Assembly: GCF_900156545.1 (NCBI RefSeq)
Contig: NZ_FTNW01000003.1
Coordinates: 620,001 to 684,000 of the forward strand
From: Aquipseudomonas alcaligenes
Lineage (GTDB): Bacteria > Pseudomonadota > Gammaproteobacteria > Pseudomonadales > Pseudomonadaceae
Direction: 5' to 3'
DNA: 64,000 bases
The translations under genes were made by a program, and so were the position numbers. Of the stretch, positions 17,348 through 26,213 are shown piece by piece. Within the stretch, counting starts at the first letter, position 1. The number at the start of each line of letters is the position of its first letter. The notes under the pieces were generated by a model. That model made no database searches and was not told where the DNA came from. It saw nothing but the letters and a program-made list of their open reading frames with translations.

Positions 17348-18112
17348 TCAAATAGACCAATCCAGTGGGCGGCCAACAAGCTTGTCAACGCGTTCCATAA
17401 GCCCTTCAAACTGTTCATCCATGAGTGCATGGCTTGCCGGTGTGATGAGATTGCTGTACGGCGGGGCGGCATTGGTGCAGGGTATGTCGTCGCCGAATCC
17501 ATTTTGGTCTAGATCAAGAAATTCGCTGATGGATCGTATGATGCGAGTGGGTTCCGATTTCAGCTCGGCCAATGTCATCACAAGAAAGCGGTCGTTCGTG
17601 TAAAGATTTAAATAGCGTGCCAATTGCCCGTCGTAGAGGGATGAGCGCATGTACATGAAGTTCCAGAAATAGTGCCGGCAAGAAGCATGGAAGGCAGGGG
17701 ATTTGAAACGCTCAGCCTCAAGTTCTAATGCCGCGTGAAAGCTCTCTGCCAACTCCAGTGGGTGTCCGTCGGTGTGCAGTGCTCTGCGCATTTGTTGAAA
17801 GAGAGAGTGCGCTCTGGCCTTCGGGTTTCGCAGTACAACAAGGAATTTTGCGTCCGGAAAAAGACTCGCGAGAATAGGCGCCGACTCATGGTTCGAAAAA
17901 TAGACGTGAGATGCTTCAGCGCGATACTTTTTTTCGGATTTGAATAGCTCGAAGTATGTGACTGGATTGGTGACGACCTGGAAGTAGCTGCAGAAGAAGC
18001 TTGGCTCCTTTATCTCGCTAACCTTGATCTCGGGGTGTCGCTTGAGTAGGTGATAAAGTGAGGTTGTGCCGCATTTGCCTGCGCCAAGTATGAACAAATT
18101 CGGTTTTGTCAT
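17348..18112 (-). CDS. Sulfotransferase (PAPS-dependent), islet cargo
   Basis: The 254-aa protein begins MTKPNLFILGAGKCGTTSL, the 5'-phosphosulfate loop of sulfotransferases, and has the 3'-phosphate motif around VVLRNPKARAHSLFQQM, as in heparan-type Sulfotransfer_1/3 proteins. The acceptor is unknown. The gene is visibly AT-richer than its surroundings, with A/T-ending codons and rare triplets, and lies opposite to the host gene between two copies of the host gene's 3' end. This supports recent acquisition. It has no evident partner gene. Confidence 0.85.
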   Translation of the reverse strand: MTKPNLFILGAGKCGTTSLYHLLKRHPEIKVSEIKEPSFFCSYFQVVTNPVTYFELFKSEKKYRAEASHVYFSNHESAPILASLFPDAKFLVVLRNPKARAHSLFQQMRRALHTDGHPLELAESFHAALELEAERFKSPAFHASCRHYFWNFMYMRSSLYDGQLARYLNLYTNDRFLVMTLAELKSEPTRIIRSISEFLDLDQNGFGDDIPCTNAAPPYSNLITPASHALMDEQFEGLMERVDKLVGRPLDWSI

Positions 18113-18381
18113 GGTTGCTCTTGTTGGTCCTGTTTCAAGCAATGTACAGGCTCTGGCAGTCGCGTTGAATGTATGAGTCGCCAAGGGGCTGCCGATGTCT
18201 AGGGGCAGAGTTCTGCGATTCAGTGTACTGCGTTCGAAAATGTTATGCCTTTTAGTCCCCTGGCGTGGCTTCATCAAAATAATGACCCAGTTTCTCCGCG
18301 CCAGGGTACTCCTGCAGAGGTTATCGGAACTCGGTTTCAGTCGAGCTGAGTTGCGTCGTCATGATCACGCATTCGCACCCT
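18113..18381. other. Non-coding right part of the sulfotransferase islet
   Basis: About 270 bp, AT-richer than the flanks, containing the sulfotransferase promoter and an inverted pair CCCTGGCG...CGCCAGGG with a loop of roughly 32 nt. No transposase or integrase fragment was recognised. Confidence 0.4.
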
Positions 18382-18465
18382 AAGGTGCCGCTGGGCGATG
18401 TGTTCGGCAATCCGATGCTCGCTGCCGGCATGTGGTACTACCAGATGATGGAAAAGCTGCGCTAA
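18382..18465 (+). repeat. 84-bp direct repeat, right copy (displaced original 3' end)
   Basis: This copy of 17146-17229 differs at two bases and keeps an in-frame TAA. It is followed at once by a strong terminator, which suggests that this is the ancestral 3' end of the oxidoreductase gene and that the islet inserted ahead of it while rebuilding the coding end on the left. Confidence 0.9.
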
Positions 18466-18514
18466 GGCTCGGTCGTCAGCCCGTCGTCGGGCTGTCCTGA
18501 TTCAGGACGGGCCA

Positions 18515-18541
18515 TAAAAAGGCCCCCATTTGGGGGCCTTT
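18515..18541. terminator. Intrinsic terminator
   Basis: A GC stem GGCCCCC-AT-TTGGGGGCC is flanked by AAAAA on the left and TTT on the right, so it can act on both strands. It would end the oxidoreductase transcript before the insertion and the glycine-zipper gene from the right. A second perfect hairpin (GTCCTGA/TCAGGAC) lies at 18494-18508. Confidence 0.8.
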
Positions 18542-18586
18542 GAGCCAGCGGAGCAGAACGGTTCGGCTCACAAGGTAGACGGGTGT

Positions 18587-18913
18587 TCAGTGCTGTGAAC
18601 CCCGTTGGGCAACCTCGGCGCGCAGGTCGGCGGGCAGGCGGTTGCGACGCAGTGTGCGCACCTCTCCCTGTTCGTTTTCGACCAGATAGGCGGTGCCACT
18701 CTGGCCAAGGCCCTGCTGGACCTTTTCGCCGCCGAAGTAACCGATACCGGCACCCACCAGCGCGCCGACCGGGCCGCCCGCTACGCCGCCGAGCAGGACG
18801 CCGAAGCCACTGCCAAAGACCTCCCCGGCGCGGTTGTCTTCTGTGGTGCCGACGATCTCGGCGGCATTGGCCAGGGGGGCAATCAGGGCCAGGGCAAGCA
18901 GGAATTTGTGCAT
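18587..18913 (-). CDS. Glycine-zipper periplasmic/outer-membrane protein
   Basis: The 108-aa protein has a signal peptide (FLLALALIAPLANAA) followed by a glycine-zipper stretch (GSGFGVLLGGVAGGPVGALVGAGIG) of the type found in small envelope-associated proteins, and a charged tail. The function is unknown. The frame is open upstream, but ATG at 18911-18913 has GGAGAA in front and begins the signal peptide. It is followed by the bidirectional terminator at 18515-18541. Confidence 0.75.
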   Translation of the reverse strand: MHKFLLALALIAPLANAAEIVGTTEDNRAGEVFGSGFGVLLGGVAGGPVGALVGAGIGYFGGEKVQQGLGQSGTAYLVENEQGEVRTLRRNRLPADLRAEVAQRGSQH

Positions 18914-19043
18914 GGTGCAGTTCTCCGTGAGGCGATGTGAGGGGCTGTTCAGCCGACGGAGATAGGTTCTCAAAATGCTGATTGAGCAAGAATAACCATG
19001 ATCAGCACTGCTTAATTTCATATAAAGAAATAGAGCAAGCATG

Positions 19044-19068
19044 AAAAAGCCCTCCGAAGAGGGCTTTT
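19044..19068. terminator. Intrinsic terminator
   Basis: The hairpin AGCCCTC-CGAA-GAGGGCT is flanked by an A run on the left and TTTT on the right. It lies just beyond the stop of the minus-strand DUF1348 gene and would end that transcript. Confidence 0.8.
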
Positions 19069-19098
19069 CATAGGTGCAGTCTGTGCGCTGAGAGGCAT

Positions 19099-19572
19099 TC
19101 AGAGACCGAGCTGGCTCAGGCTGGGATGCTCGTCGGGGCGGCGCCCCTGTGGCCAGTGGAACCGCCGCTCGTCCTCGCGGATCGGCAGATCATTGATGCT
19201 GGCATGGCGCGCCTGCATCAGCCCATGCTCGTCGAACTCCCAGTTCTCGTTGCCGTAGGAGCGGTACCACTGCCCATGCTCGTCATGCCATTCGTAGGCG
19301 AAGCGCACGGCAATGCGGTTGCCGTCATGGGCCCAGAGTTCCTTGATCAGCCGGTACTGCTGTTCACGCTGCCATTTGCGGGTAAGGAAGTCGCGGATCT
19401 GCTCGCGGCCGCGCGGGAACTCGCTGCGGTTGCGCCACTGGCTGTCGGCGGTATAGGCCAGCGCCACCCGCTCGGGGTCGCGGCTGTTCCAGCCATCCTC
19501 GGCCATGCGCACTTTCTGCGCGGCAGTTTCACGGGTAAAGGGCGGGAAGGGCGGACGTGCTTCGGGGTGCAT
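19099..19572 (-). CDS. DUF1348 / SnoaL-like NTF2-fold protein
   Basis: The 157-aa protein reads [35 protein letters not shown] and later [26 protein letters not shown], both diagnostic of DUF1348 (NTF2-like superfamily). The biochemical role is unknown; the fold often binds small molecules. The ATG at 19570-19572 is preferred over an in-frame TTG 15 bp upstream. It is the last gene of a probable minus-strand run GST - reductase - DUF1348, with gaps of 56 and 63 bp. Confidence 0.85.
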   Translation of the reverse strand: MHPEARPPFPPFTRETAAQKVRMAEDGWNSRDPERVALAYTADSQWRNRSEFPRGREQIRDFLTRKWQREQQYRLIKELWAHDGNRIAVRFAYEWHDEHGQWYRSYGNENWEFDEHGLMQARHASINDLPIREDERRFHWPQGRRPDEHPSLSQLGL

Positions 19573-19635
19573 GGGAGTTGATCTCAAGGCTTGGGACTAA
19601 AGGATTGCCGGCGCCGGCCGGGTTGGTTCACAGGG

Positions 19636-21699
19636 CTAGAGATCCAGCACCAGGGGATTAGGGTTGTCCTTGCCTGCGGCCGGCACGGCGCAGCAGATCA
19701 GTGCCTCACCCTCGGCCGGCAGGTTGGCCGGTGGCTGCGGGTAGGTCACCTGACCGCTGACGATGCGTGTACTGCAGGCGCCGCAGGTGCCGCCCCGGCA
19801 ACTGAACTCCGGGGTCAGGCCGCGGCTCTCGGCCAGCTCCAGCAGGCTGCCGCTGTCGGGTAGCCAGCGCGCTTCCTTGGCCGAGTGCTCGAACAGCACT
19901 GGCACCGGGGTGCTGGCCGCCGGCGGCCAGTCCTGTGTCGGGCCGGCCTTATCCGGGCGCCGCTTGAGGCTGGAGGGGCCGAAGGTTTCGGCATGCAGAC
20001 GGCTGTCGCTGATGTTCAGCCCGCGCAGACCGTCATACAGATCCTGGGTAAAAGCGGACGGTCCGCACAGCACGAAGTCATAGTCGTCGAAGGGCAGCAC
20101 GGTCTTGAGCAGTTCGACATCGATGCGCCCGTGCAGGTCGAAGTCTATGCCTTCGCGCGCGTCGGCCTCGGGCTGGCTGATCACCCGCAGCCAGTGCAAT
20201 GTCTCGCCGTTCTCCTGCTCAAGCTCCTGCAACTCGCGGCTGAAGGCCAGCTCCGCCTGCTGGCGGGCGCTCTGCATCAGCCAGACGGTGCGGCGCCGGC
20301 GCAAGCGGCGATTCTGGTAAGCCACCTCGCGCAGCATGCTCAGCAGCGGGGTGATCCCAACCCCGGCCGCCAGCAGCACCAGCGGCCGGCGCTGTTCGGG
20401 GTCGAGCACGAACTGGCCCTGTGGCGCCTTGGCCTCCAGCAGGCTGCCAACCTTGATCTGCTCATGCAGATAGGCGGATGCCAGCCCGTCACGCTTCACG
20501 CTGATGCGCAGGAAGTCATCGGAGGGCGCGCTGGACAGGCTGTAGGTGCGGATGACCGGGTGCGCCTGCCCGGGAATCGTCAGGCGCAGGGGCAGGTGTT
20601 GCCCGGCGGAGAAGGCCGGCCAGCCCCCGGCATCGGCCGGCTGCAGATAGAACGAGCGGATGCTGGCACTTTCCTCGACCACGCGTGCCACCCGCAGGGG
20701 CCGCCACTGATCGCGTAGCGCCTGCGCCTGCAGTCGGGCCTCGGCCTGCGCCCAACTGCCGGTCATCAGGCTGTTGGGCGAGTAACTCTGGAAATCCCAG
20801 CGCAGCGCCAGCGCGCCGCGCCGGCGGATCAGCTGCTCGACATTCACGTGCCAGAGCCGCTCGGCGCCCTGGAAGGCGCGGATTTCCTCGCCCTCCAGGG
20901 TCAGCTCTGTGCGCCCGCTGAGCTGCAGCAGATCGCCGGTGGCGAAGTCGATGAACAACAGACCGGCCTGTGGGTTGAGCAGCAGGTTGCCGAGGGTGTT
21001 GAAGTGCAGGTTGCCGGCAAAGTCCGGGATGCTCAGACGATTGCCCTGCACCCGCACGAAACCGGCCTGACCGCCTCGGTGGGAAACGTCTACCGCCAGT
21101 CGGCCATCTTCCAGGGTGACGTAGCTGGCGACGAAGAAAGTGTCGGCGCCGGCAATCATCTGCTGCGCCGCCTGATCCAGATGATCCAGTTGCTCGGTTA
21201 GCACCGCCGGCTGCGGCTGGCTGACCGGCAGCAGGTGCTGGCGCAGCTGGATGTACTGCGGGCAGTTGCCGAAAGCCTGATCGACGGCGATGCCCAGGCC
21301 GTGCGCATCACGCCCGACCACATGGCCGTTCAGGCGGTTGCGTCGGCGGGTATGCAATTCGATGCCAAGCAGGCCCACCGCAGCGCCCTCTTGTAGCGCC
21401 TGTGCCGCCGGATCGCCCGCGCCAAGCGTGCTATCCAGCCGCAGCAGACGCGGTTCAGGCGAATGGGCAAAACCGGCTGTGCCCTCGAGGATGCTGGCCC
21501 AGGGGCGCCCCTCGGCATCGACCGAGCCCAGCAGCACAAACGGCAGCTGCCGGTAGAAGTCGCGGTGCTGGTCGGGCATATGGTCGCGGATCACCCGCCG
21601 GCCGAATACATCCATGCGTTCGGCGACACCCACGCGTTCCTGCAACTGTTTTTCCCCTGCGTGCCAGGGAGATGAATCGGGCGGCAGTGGGCTGTTCAT
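19636..21699 (-). CDS. Three-domain reductase: PNPOx-like + FAD/NAD(P) reductase + 2Fe-2S ferredoxin
   Basis: The 687-aa fusion has an N-terminal pyridoxamine-phosphate-oxidase-like flavin domain (about residues 40-310; HRDFYRQLPFVLLGSVDAEGRPWAS, later VSHRGGQAGFVRV). A ferredoxin-NADP-reductase-like domain follows (RTYSLSS for FAD; PLVLLAAGVGITPLLSML for NAD(P)). A C-terminal plant-type 2Fe-2S domain carries CRGGTCGAC plus a distal Cys. Electrons would run from NAD(P)H through FAD and the cluster to the N-terminal domain or an external acceptor. It sits downstream of a GST gene. Confidence 0.88.
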   Translation of the reverse strand: MNSPLPPDSSPWHAGEKQLQERVGVAERMDVFGRRVIRDHMPDQHRDFYRQLPFVLLGSVDAEGRPWASILEGTAGFAHSPEPRLLRLDSTLGAGDPAAQALQEGAAVGLLGIELHTRRRNRLNGHVVGRDAHGLGIAVDQAFGNCPQYIQLRQHLLPVSQPQPAVLTEQLDHLDQAAQQMIAGADTFFVASYVTLEDGRLAVDVSHRGGQAGFVRVQGNRLSIPDFAGNLHFNTLGNLLLNPQAGLLFIDFATGDLLQLSGRTELTLEGEEIRAFQGAERLWHVNVEQLIRRRGALALRWDFQSYSPNSLMTGSWAQAEARLQAQALRDQWRPLRVARVVEESASIRSFYLQPADAGGWPAFSAGQHLPLRLTIPGQAHPVIRTYSLSSAPSDDFLRISVKRDGLASAYLHEQIKVGSLLEAKAPQGQFVLDPEQRRPLVLLAAGVGITPLLSMLREVAYQNRRLRRRRTVWLMQSARQQAELAFSRELQELEQENGETLHWLRVISQPEADAREGIDFDLHGRIDVELLKTVLPFDDYDFVLCGPSAFTQDLYDGLRGLNISDSRLHAETFGPSSLKRRPDKAGPTQDWPPAASTPVPVLFEHSAKEARWLPDSGSLLELAESRGLTPEFSCRGGTCGACSTRIVSGQVTYPQPPANLPAEGEALICCAVPAAGKDNPNPLVLDL

Positions 21700-21755
21700 G
21701 GCGGGGCTCCGCTGAATGAAAAGGCCGGCGCGGCGGTGTGCTGCGCCGGGTTTAC

Positions 21756-22385
21756 TCAGGCGCCTTGCAGGCCAACGGCGGTGCGCTGCATCGGCACGAA
21801 GCCCGGCAGTGCTTCGATACGGGCCAGCCAGGCACGCACCTGTGGGTAGTCGGCCAGCGACACATTGCCCTCCGGTGCGTGGGCGATATAGGTATAGCTG
21901 GCGACATCGGCCAGGGTTGGCAGGTTGCCGGTCAGGAACGGACGGTTGGTCAATTCCTGCTCGATGACCTTGAGCAGGGCATGGGAGCGGGCGATGGTCG
22001 ACTCGGCGTCATAGGGCGCGCCGAACACGGTGATCAGTCGCGCGGTGGCCGGGCCCGAGGCAATCTGTCCGGCGGCGACGGACAGCCAGCGCTGTACCTG
22101 GGCCGCTAGCAGGGCGTCCTTGGGTAGCCACTGGCCGCTGGTGTCGTAATGCTTGGCCAGATACACCAGGATGGCGTTGGAGTCGCTCAGCACCACGCCG
22201 TTGTCATCGATCACCGGCACCTGGCCGAAGGGGTTCATGGCCAGGAATTCGGCCGACTTGTGCGCGCCCTTGGCCAGATCGACGAACACCAGTTCGGTCG
22301 GCACATTCAGCAGCGAAAGGAACAGCTCTACGCGGTGGGCGTGGCCGGAGAGAGGATGACGGAAGAGTTTGATCGGCTTGGACAT
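21756..22385 (-). CDS. Glutathione S-transferase
   Basis: The 209-aa protein has a thioredoxin-like N-terminal domain ([22 protein letters not shown], cis-Pro in [24 protein letters not shown]) and an all-helical C-terminal domain ([18 protein letters not shown]). It conjugates glutathione to, or reduces, electrophiles; the substrate is unknown. A second, different GST is encoded at 25570, in the operon on the other side of the tandem LysR genes. Confidence 0.9.
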   Translation of the reverse strand: MSKPIKLFRHPLSGHAHRVELFLSLLNVPTELVFVDLAKGAHKSAEFLAMNPFGQVPVIDDNGVVLSDSNAILVYLAKHYDTSGQWLPKDALLAAQVQRWLSVAAGQIASGPATARLITVFGAPYDAESTIARSHALLKVIEQELTNRPFLTGNLPTLADVASYTYIAHAPEGNVSLADYPQVRAWLARIEALPGFVPMQRTAVGLQGA

Positions 22386-22466
22386 GGTGGACTCCGCAGT
22401 TAGCAAGGTGAAACAGCGGCACCGGGTGTGCCGTGCTGTGGGAGCCATACTGAGTCACAGAGCCAA

Positions 22467-22477
22467 ATTGCAGAATC
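22467..22477. promoter_or_regulatory. Half-operator upstream of the GST gene
   Basis: ATTGCAGAATC in the GST promoter region is an exact match, on the opposite strand, to one half of the 17-bp palindrome at 24382-24398. It suggests the same LysR regulator acts on both promoters. With 11 bp alone the support is modest. Confidence 0.4.
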
Positions 22478-22525
22478 GCCAGAACCGGCAATCCATTGTT
22501 GCGCGAAATGAAATGAACGCGTCGT

Positions 22526-23425
22526 TCAGCGCAGCGCAGGGTGTTCGCGTAAACGACTCACCGCAAAATCGACAAAGCTGCGCACCCGCGCTGCGGCGCG
22601 CCGGCCTTCGCGATAGACCACGTGCACCGGCAACTCCGGCAATCCGTAATGCTGCAGCACCTCGATCAGCTCGCCGCGTTGCAGGCGCTCATGCACCTGA
22701 TAGCTCATGCAGCGGGTCAGCCCGCCATCGGCGCAGGCCGCACGAATCGCTGCCTGATTGGTGGTGCAGCTCAAACGGGGGCGCAGCGGGTAATGCCGCA
22801 GTGAGCCGTCTACCTGAAAGCGCCACTCGGTCAGCCGTGCATCGGCGCTGGAATGGATAATCTGATGATCCCCCAGTTCATTGGGGTGTTGCGGGGTGCC
22901 ATGCCGGCTGAGGTAGGCCGGGCTGGCACAGACCACGCGGCGGATCTGCCCGGCCTTGAGGGCAAACAGTGAGGAGTCGGGCAGGGCGCCGGCGAGGATG
23001 GCCACATCCACGCCTTCCTCATGCAGGTTCGGCTGGCGGTCCAGATAGCGCACATACAGCTGCACCTCGGGATACTGCTGCAGGTAATCGAGGAGGATGG
23101 CCGGCATCAGTTCCTGACCGAACAGCAGGGGCACGCTGACCGTCAGATGCCCGCGCGGCTGGCTGTGCAGGCCACTGGCCGAGGCTTCTGCCTCCTGAAC
23201 CTCGGCGAGAATGCGCTGGCAGTCGGCGGCAAAACGCTCGCCCGCTTCGGTGAGCAGCACGCCGCGGGTGCTGCGTTGCAGCAGCGCCAGGTTCAACCGT
23301 ACTTCCAGTGCGTCGATGGCACGGGTCACGGTTGGCGCGGAGAGTTCCAACTGGCGTGCGGCGGCGGCCAGGCTCAGGGTCTGGCTGACCGCGAGGAACA
23401 CCTGCATCTGTTGCTGGCGGTCCAT
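22526..23425 (-). CDS. LysR-family regulator (second of a tandem pair)
   Basis: The 299-aa protein has the winged helix MQVFLAVSQTLSLAAAARQLELSAPTVTRAIDALE and the CrgA-like effector domain (GHLTVSVPLLFGQELM). It is clearly paralogous to the LysR encoded just upstream, from which it is separated by 3 bp, so the two form a bicistron from a local duplication. Confidence 0.92.
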   Translation of the reverse strand: MDRQQQMQVFLAVSQTLSLAAAARQLELSAPTVTRAIDALEVRLNLALLQRSTRGVLLTEAGERFAADCQRILAEVQEAEASASGLHSQPRGHLTVSVPLLFGQELMPAILLDYLQQYPEVQLYVRYLDRQPNLHEEGVDVAILAGALPDSSLFALKAGQIRRVVCASPAYLSRHGTPQHPNELGDHQIIHSSADARLTEWRFQVDGSLRHYPLRPRLSCTTNQAAIRAACADGGLTRCMSYQVHERLQRGELIEVLQHYGLPELPVHVVYREGRRAAARVRSFVDFAVSRLREHPALR

Positions 23426-23428
23426 GAC

Positions 23429-24343
23429 TCAGCCCGGCCTGTGCGGATTGAGCGCCGGGTCCTGGCCCAGGCGCTGTTCGCAGAAGTCGACAAAGGCCCG
23501 CACCTTGGCTGCCACCTTGCGCCCGCCCTGATACACCACGTGCACGGGTAGTGGCGGCTGCTCGAAGTCCTGCAGGACGATTTCCAGCTCGCCGCTGGCC
23601 ACTTTGGACGCCACCTGATAACTCAGCACCCGGGTCAGGCCCCAGCCCAGTGCGGCGGCATTGATGGCCGCCTGATTGGCGGTGACCACCAGCCGCGGCT
23701 GCAGGCGCACGCTGAGCGGACTGCCGTTGTCCACGAATTGCCAGTCGCTGAGCAACGGGCTGCTGGCCGAGGCCACCACCTGCAGTTGCTGTAGTTGTTC
23801 AGGGTGCGTCGGCCGTCCATGGGCATCGAGAAACGCCGGAGAGGCGCAGATCACCCGGCGCACTTCACCGACCCGCACGGCATTCAGGCCGCTGTCCGGC
23901 AGGTTGCCGATGCGCACGGCCACATCGATGCCTTCATCGACCATGCTCACCACCCGGTCTACCAGCAGCGCGCGGATCTGCACCGCCGGATGCTGCTCCA
24001 GGAAGTCGACCAGCAACGGGGTGACAAAGAGTTCGCCAAACAGCACGGGCGCCGTGAGTGTCAGCTGGCCCCGGGGCATGGCATGGCTGCCGGCGGCGGA
24101 CTCTTCGGCCTCTTCCAGTTCGGCGAGGATGCGCCGGCAGTCCTCGGCATAGCGCTGGCCGGCCTCGGTGATGTACACGCTGCGGGTGGTGCGGTTCAGC
24201 AGCAGGGTGCCGATGCGTTCTTCCAGTGCGGCCACGGCGCGGGTCACGCTGGGCGGCGACATGTTCAGGCGGCGGGCCGCCGCAGCAAACCCCTGTTCCT
24301 CGGCAACGGCCAGAAACACCTGCATTTCCTGAAAGCGATCCAT
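23429..24343 (-). CDS. LysR-family regulator (first of a tandem pair), divergent from the bufferin operon
   Basis: The 304-aa protein has the winged helix MQVFLAVAEEQGFAAAARRLNMSPPSVTRAVAALE and an effector domain beginning GQLTLTAPVLFGELF. The ATG at 24341-24343 is fixed by a consensus AGGAGG a few bases upstream; an earlier start would add eight residues. A 17-bp palindrome lies 39 bp upstream, between this gene and the YHS/DoxX/bufferin operon, which makes this protein the likely regulator of that operon. Confidence 0.92.
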   Translation of the reverse strand: MDRFQEMQVFLAVAEEQGFAAAARRLNMSPPSVTRAVAALEERIGTLLLNRTTRSVYITEAGQRYAEDCRRILAELEEAEESAAGSHAMPRGQLTLTAPVLFGELFVTPLLVDFLEQHPAVQIRALLVDRVVSMVDEGIDVAVRIGNLPDSGLNAVRVGEVRRVICASPAFLDAHGRPTHPEQLQQLQVVASASSPLLSDWQFVDNGSPLSVRLQPRLVVTANQAAINAAALGWGLTRVLSYQVASKVASGELEIVLQDFEQPPLPVHVVYQGGRKVAAKVRAFVDFCEQRLGQDPALNPHRPG

Positions 24344-24381
24344 GTCGGCCTCCTGATGTGAGGGCACAGTCTGCGTGGTTA

Positions 24382-24398
24382 ATTACAGATTCTGCAAT
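24382..24398. promoter_or_regulatory. 17-bp palindromic operator between tandem LysR genes and the bufferin operon
   Basis: ATTACAGATTCTGCAAT is palindromic apart from the centre and one position in each half. It has the T-N11-A spacing typical of LysR boxes and lies in the divergent promoter region. Half of it recurs exactly at 22467-22477. Confidence 0.6.
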
Positions 24399-24519
24399 AG
24401 AGCTTTGCTGGATCGGGTTGTTCTTGTTTTTTCCTTGGGTTTCTACAGTGCGCTCACGTCGGACTCAACGGGTTCGGACGTTCACCCACTGCTCAACTGA
24501 TCCAGTAAGGAAAACCACG

Positions 24520-25020
24520 ATGAACCTGAAGAACTCCTTTATTGCTACTTCCCTCGCCGTTGCTCTGGCCACCGGCGGTGCCGCGCTGCTGACTGCCACC
24601 AGCAGCTTCGCCTACGACGAAGCCTCCACCGCCTCGATCAACGTCGATGCCGGTCAGGTGATCCTCAAGGGGTACGACACCGTGTCCTACTTTCAGGGAA
24701 AGCCGGCCATGGGCGACCAGCGTTTTGCCGTGAAGCATGACGGTGCCACCTACTACTTCGCCTCGGCCGAGAACATGAAGACCTTCCAGAGCGATGCCGC
24801 GCACTACGTGCCGCAGTTCGGCGGTTTCTGTGCCATGGGTGCGGCGCTGGGCAAGAAGCTGGATGTCGACCCGAGCCAGTACAAGGTGGTCGACGGCAAG
24901 CTGTACCTGAACGTCAACGCGGACGTGTTCAAGAAGTGGTCCGAGGACGTGCCGGGCAACATTGCCAAGGCCAATGCCAACTGGCCGTCCATCAAGGACA
25001 AGGCCCCGAGCAGCCTGTAA
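24520..25020 (+). CDS. Exported YHS-domain protein
   Basis: The 166-aa protein has a signal peptide (IATSLAVALATGGAALLTATSSFAY cut after the Ala) and a YHS-type domain: GYDTVSYFQGKPAMG, AVKHDGATYYFASAENMKTFQ, FGGFCAMGAALGKK. YHS domains occur in copper ATPases and in small periplasmic proteins and are suspected to bind metal, here perhaps through the Cys of GGFCAMG. It is the first gene of a six-gene run that ends with the bufferin genes, so a role in periplasmic metal or redox handling is inferred. Confidence 0.88.
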   Translation: MNLKNSFIATSLAVALATGGAALLTATSSFAYDEASTASINVDAGQVILKGYDTVSYFQGKPAMGDQRFAVKHDGATYYFASAENMKTFQSDAAHYVPQFGGFCAMGAALGKKLDVDPSQYKVVDGKLYLNVNADVFKKWSEDVPGNIAKANANWPSIKDKAPSSL

Positions 25021-25075
25021 GCCTGCCGCCCCTTGCCTGCGATTGCCGCCGGCAGGGGCTTTCCGGAGAAATGAC

Positions 25076-25573
25076 ATGACTGTCCAAACCCTATCCAAAC
25101 GCTGGCAGGCGCTGGGCCGCGATGCCCTGTTGCTGCTGGCCCGCATCGCTCCAGGGGCGGTGTTCTGGCAATCCGGTCGGACCAAGGTCGATGGCTGGCA
25201 GCTCAGGGATTCGGCGCTCTACCTGTTTCAGGAGGAGTACCGCCTGCCGCTGATCGATCCGGCGCCGGCTGCCGGGCTCGCCGCCTTTGCCGAGCATCTG
25301 TTGCCGATCCTGTTGCTGCTTGGGCTGGGCACCCGCCTGGCGGCTGCCGGCCTGCTGGGCATGACGCTGGTGATTCAGCTCTTGGTCTACCCCGATGCCT
25401 GGGCGACCCACGGTACCTGGGCGGTGGCCTTGCTGCTGCTGATCGGGCAAGGCGGCGGACGTCTGTCGCTGGATCACGGACTGCAACGTCTGTGGCAGAG
25501 CCGCCACAACGTCAGCCAGAACCCCTGTGCCGGTCATGCCGATCCGGAACAATGCCTGAGGGCGCCGCAATGA
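25076..25573 (+). CDS. DoxX-family inner-membrane protein
   Basis: The 165-aa protein has four predicted membrane segments and the DoxX signature (LLARIAPGAVFWQSGRTKV, then FAEHLLPILLLLGLGTRL). DoxX proteins accompany bufferin precursors and MNIO enzymes (called BufD in Caulobacter), and are thought to act in electron transfer at the membrane. The start is the second ATG, 25076, after GGAGAA. Its stop overlaps the next gene by 4 bp (ATGA). Confidence 0.88.
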   Translation: MTVQTLSKRWQALGRDALLLLARIAPGAVFWQSGRTKVDGWQLRDSALYLFQEEYRLPLIDPAPAAGLAAFAEHLLPILLLLGLGTRLAAAGLLGMTLVIQLLVYPDAWATHGTWAVALLLLIGQGGGRLSLDHGLQRLWQSRHNVSQNPCAGHADPEQCLRAPQ

Positions 25574-26193
25574 TTGAACTCTACAGTGCCAACACGCCCA
25601 ACGGCCTCAAGGTGCCGATCGCTCTGGAAGAGCTGGACGTCGAATACCGCCTGATCAAGGTCAACCTGAGCCAGGGCGAGCAGAAGCGCCCGGCGTTTCT
25701 GGCGCTCAATCCCAATGGGCGGATACCTGTGCTGGTCGATCTCGACGGTCCCGGCGCACAACCGCTCAACCTGGCCGAATCCGGCGCGATTCTGCTGTAT
25801 CTGGCGCAGAAACACGGAGCCTTGCTGCCGCAGGACCCGCGTGAGTACCAACGGGCGATGGAATACCTGTTCCTGCAGGTGGCCAGCGTCGGGCCGATGT
25901 TCGGCCAAGCCGGCTGGTTCCTGCGCTCGGCACCCGAGCCGGTGCCGCTGGCCATCGAGCGTTACCGTAACGAGTCGCTGCGCCTGACCGCGCTGCTGGA
26001 TGAGCGTCTGGCGGATGTGCCCTGGCTCGCCGGCAGCAGCTACTCGATCGCCGACATCATGCACTTCAGCTGGCTGCGCATTGCCGACTATGCCGGCGTC
26101 GACCTGAACCAATTCCCCCATGTCCGTGCCTGGGTTGAACGCATCAGTGCCCGGCCCGCCGTGCAACGGGCGCTGGCCCGTCTGCAGAACTGA
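25570..26193 (+). CDS. Glutathione S-transferase, YghU/Ure2p-like
   Basis: The 207-aa protein begins [22 protein letters not shown], the nu-class/Ure2-like start, with [12 protein letters not shown] at the glutathione-binding cis-Pro and [15 protein letters not shown]. Enzymes of this group show disulfide-bond reductase activity. It is translationally coupled to DoxX upstream and lies 20 bp before bufA, an unusual partner for a bufferin operon. It may deal with thiol adducts or disulfides in the same stress. Confidence 0.88.
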   Translation: MIELYSANTPNGLKVPIALEELDVEYRLIKVNLSQGEQKRPAFLALNPNGRIPVLVDLDGPGAQPLNLAESGAILLYLAQKHGALLPQDPREYQRAMEYLFLQVASVGPMFGQAGWFLRSAPEPVPLAIERYRNESLRLTALLDERLADVPWLAGSSYSIADIMHFSWLRIADYAGVDLNQFPHVRAWVERISARPAVQRALARLQN

Positions 26194-26213
26194 CCTTCTC
26201 TGAGGAGCACCTT

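Noticed and set aside
17348..18112. Islet sulfotransferase as part of the lasso-like pathway
   Set aside because: It is 38 kb away, belongs to a different sulfotransferase subgroup and sits in a separate insertion with no RiPP genes.
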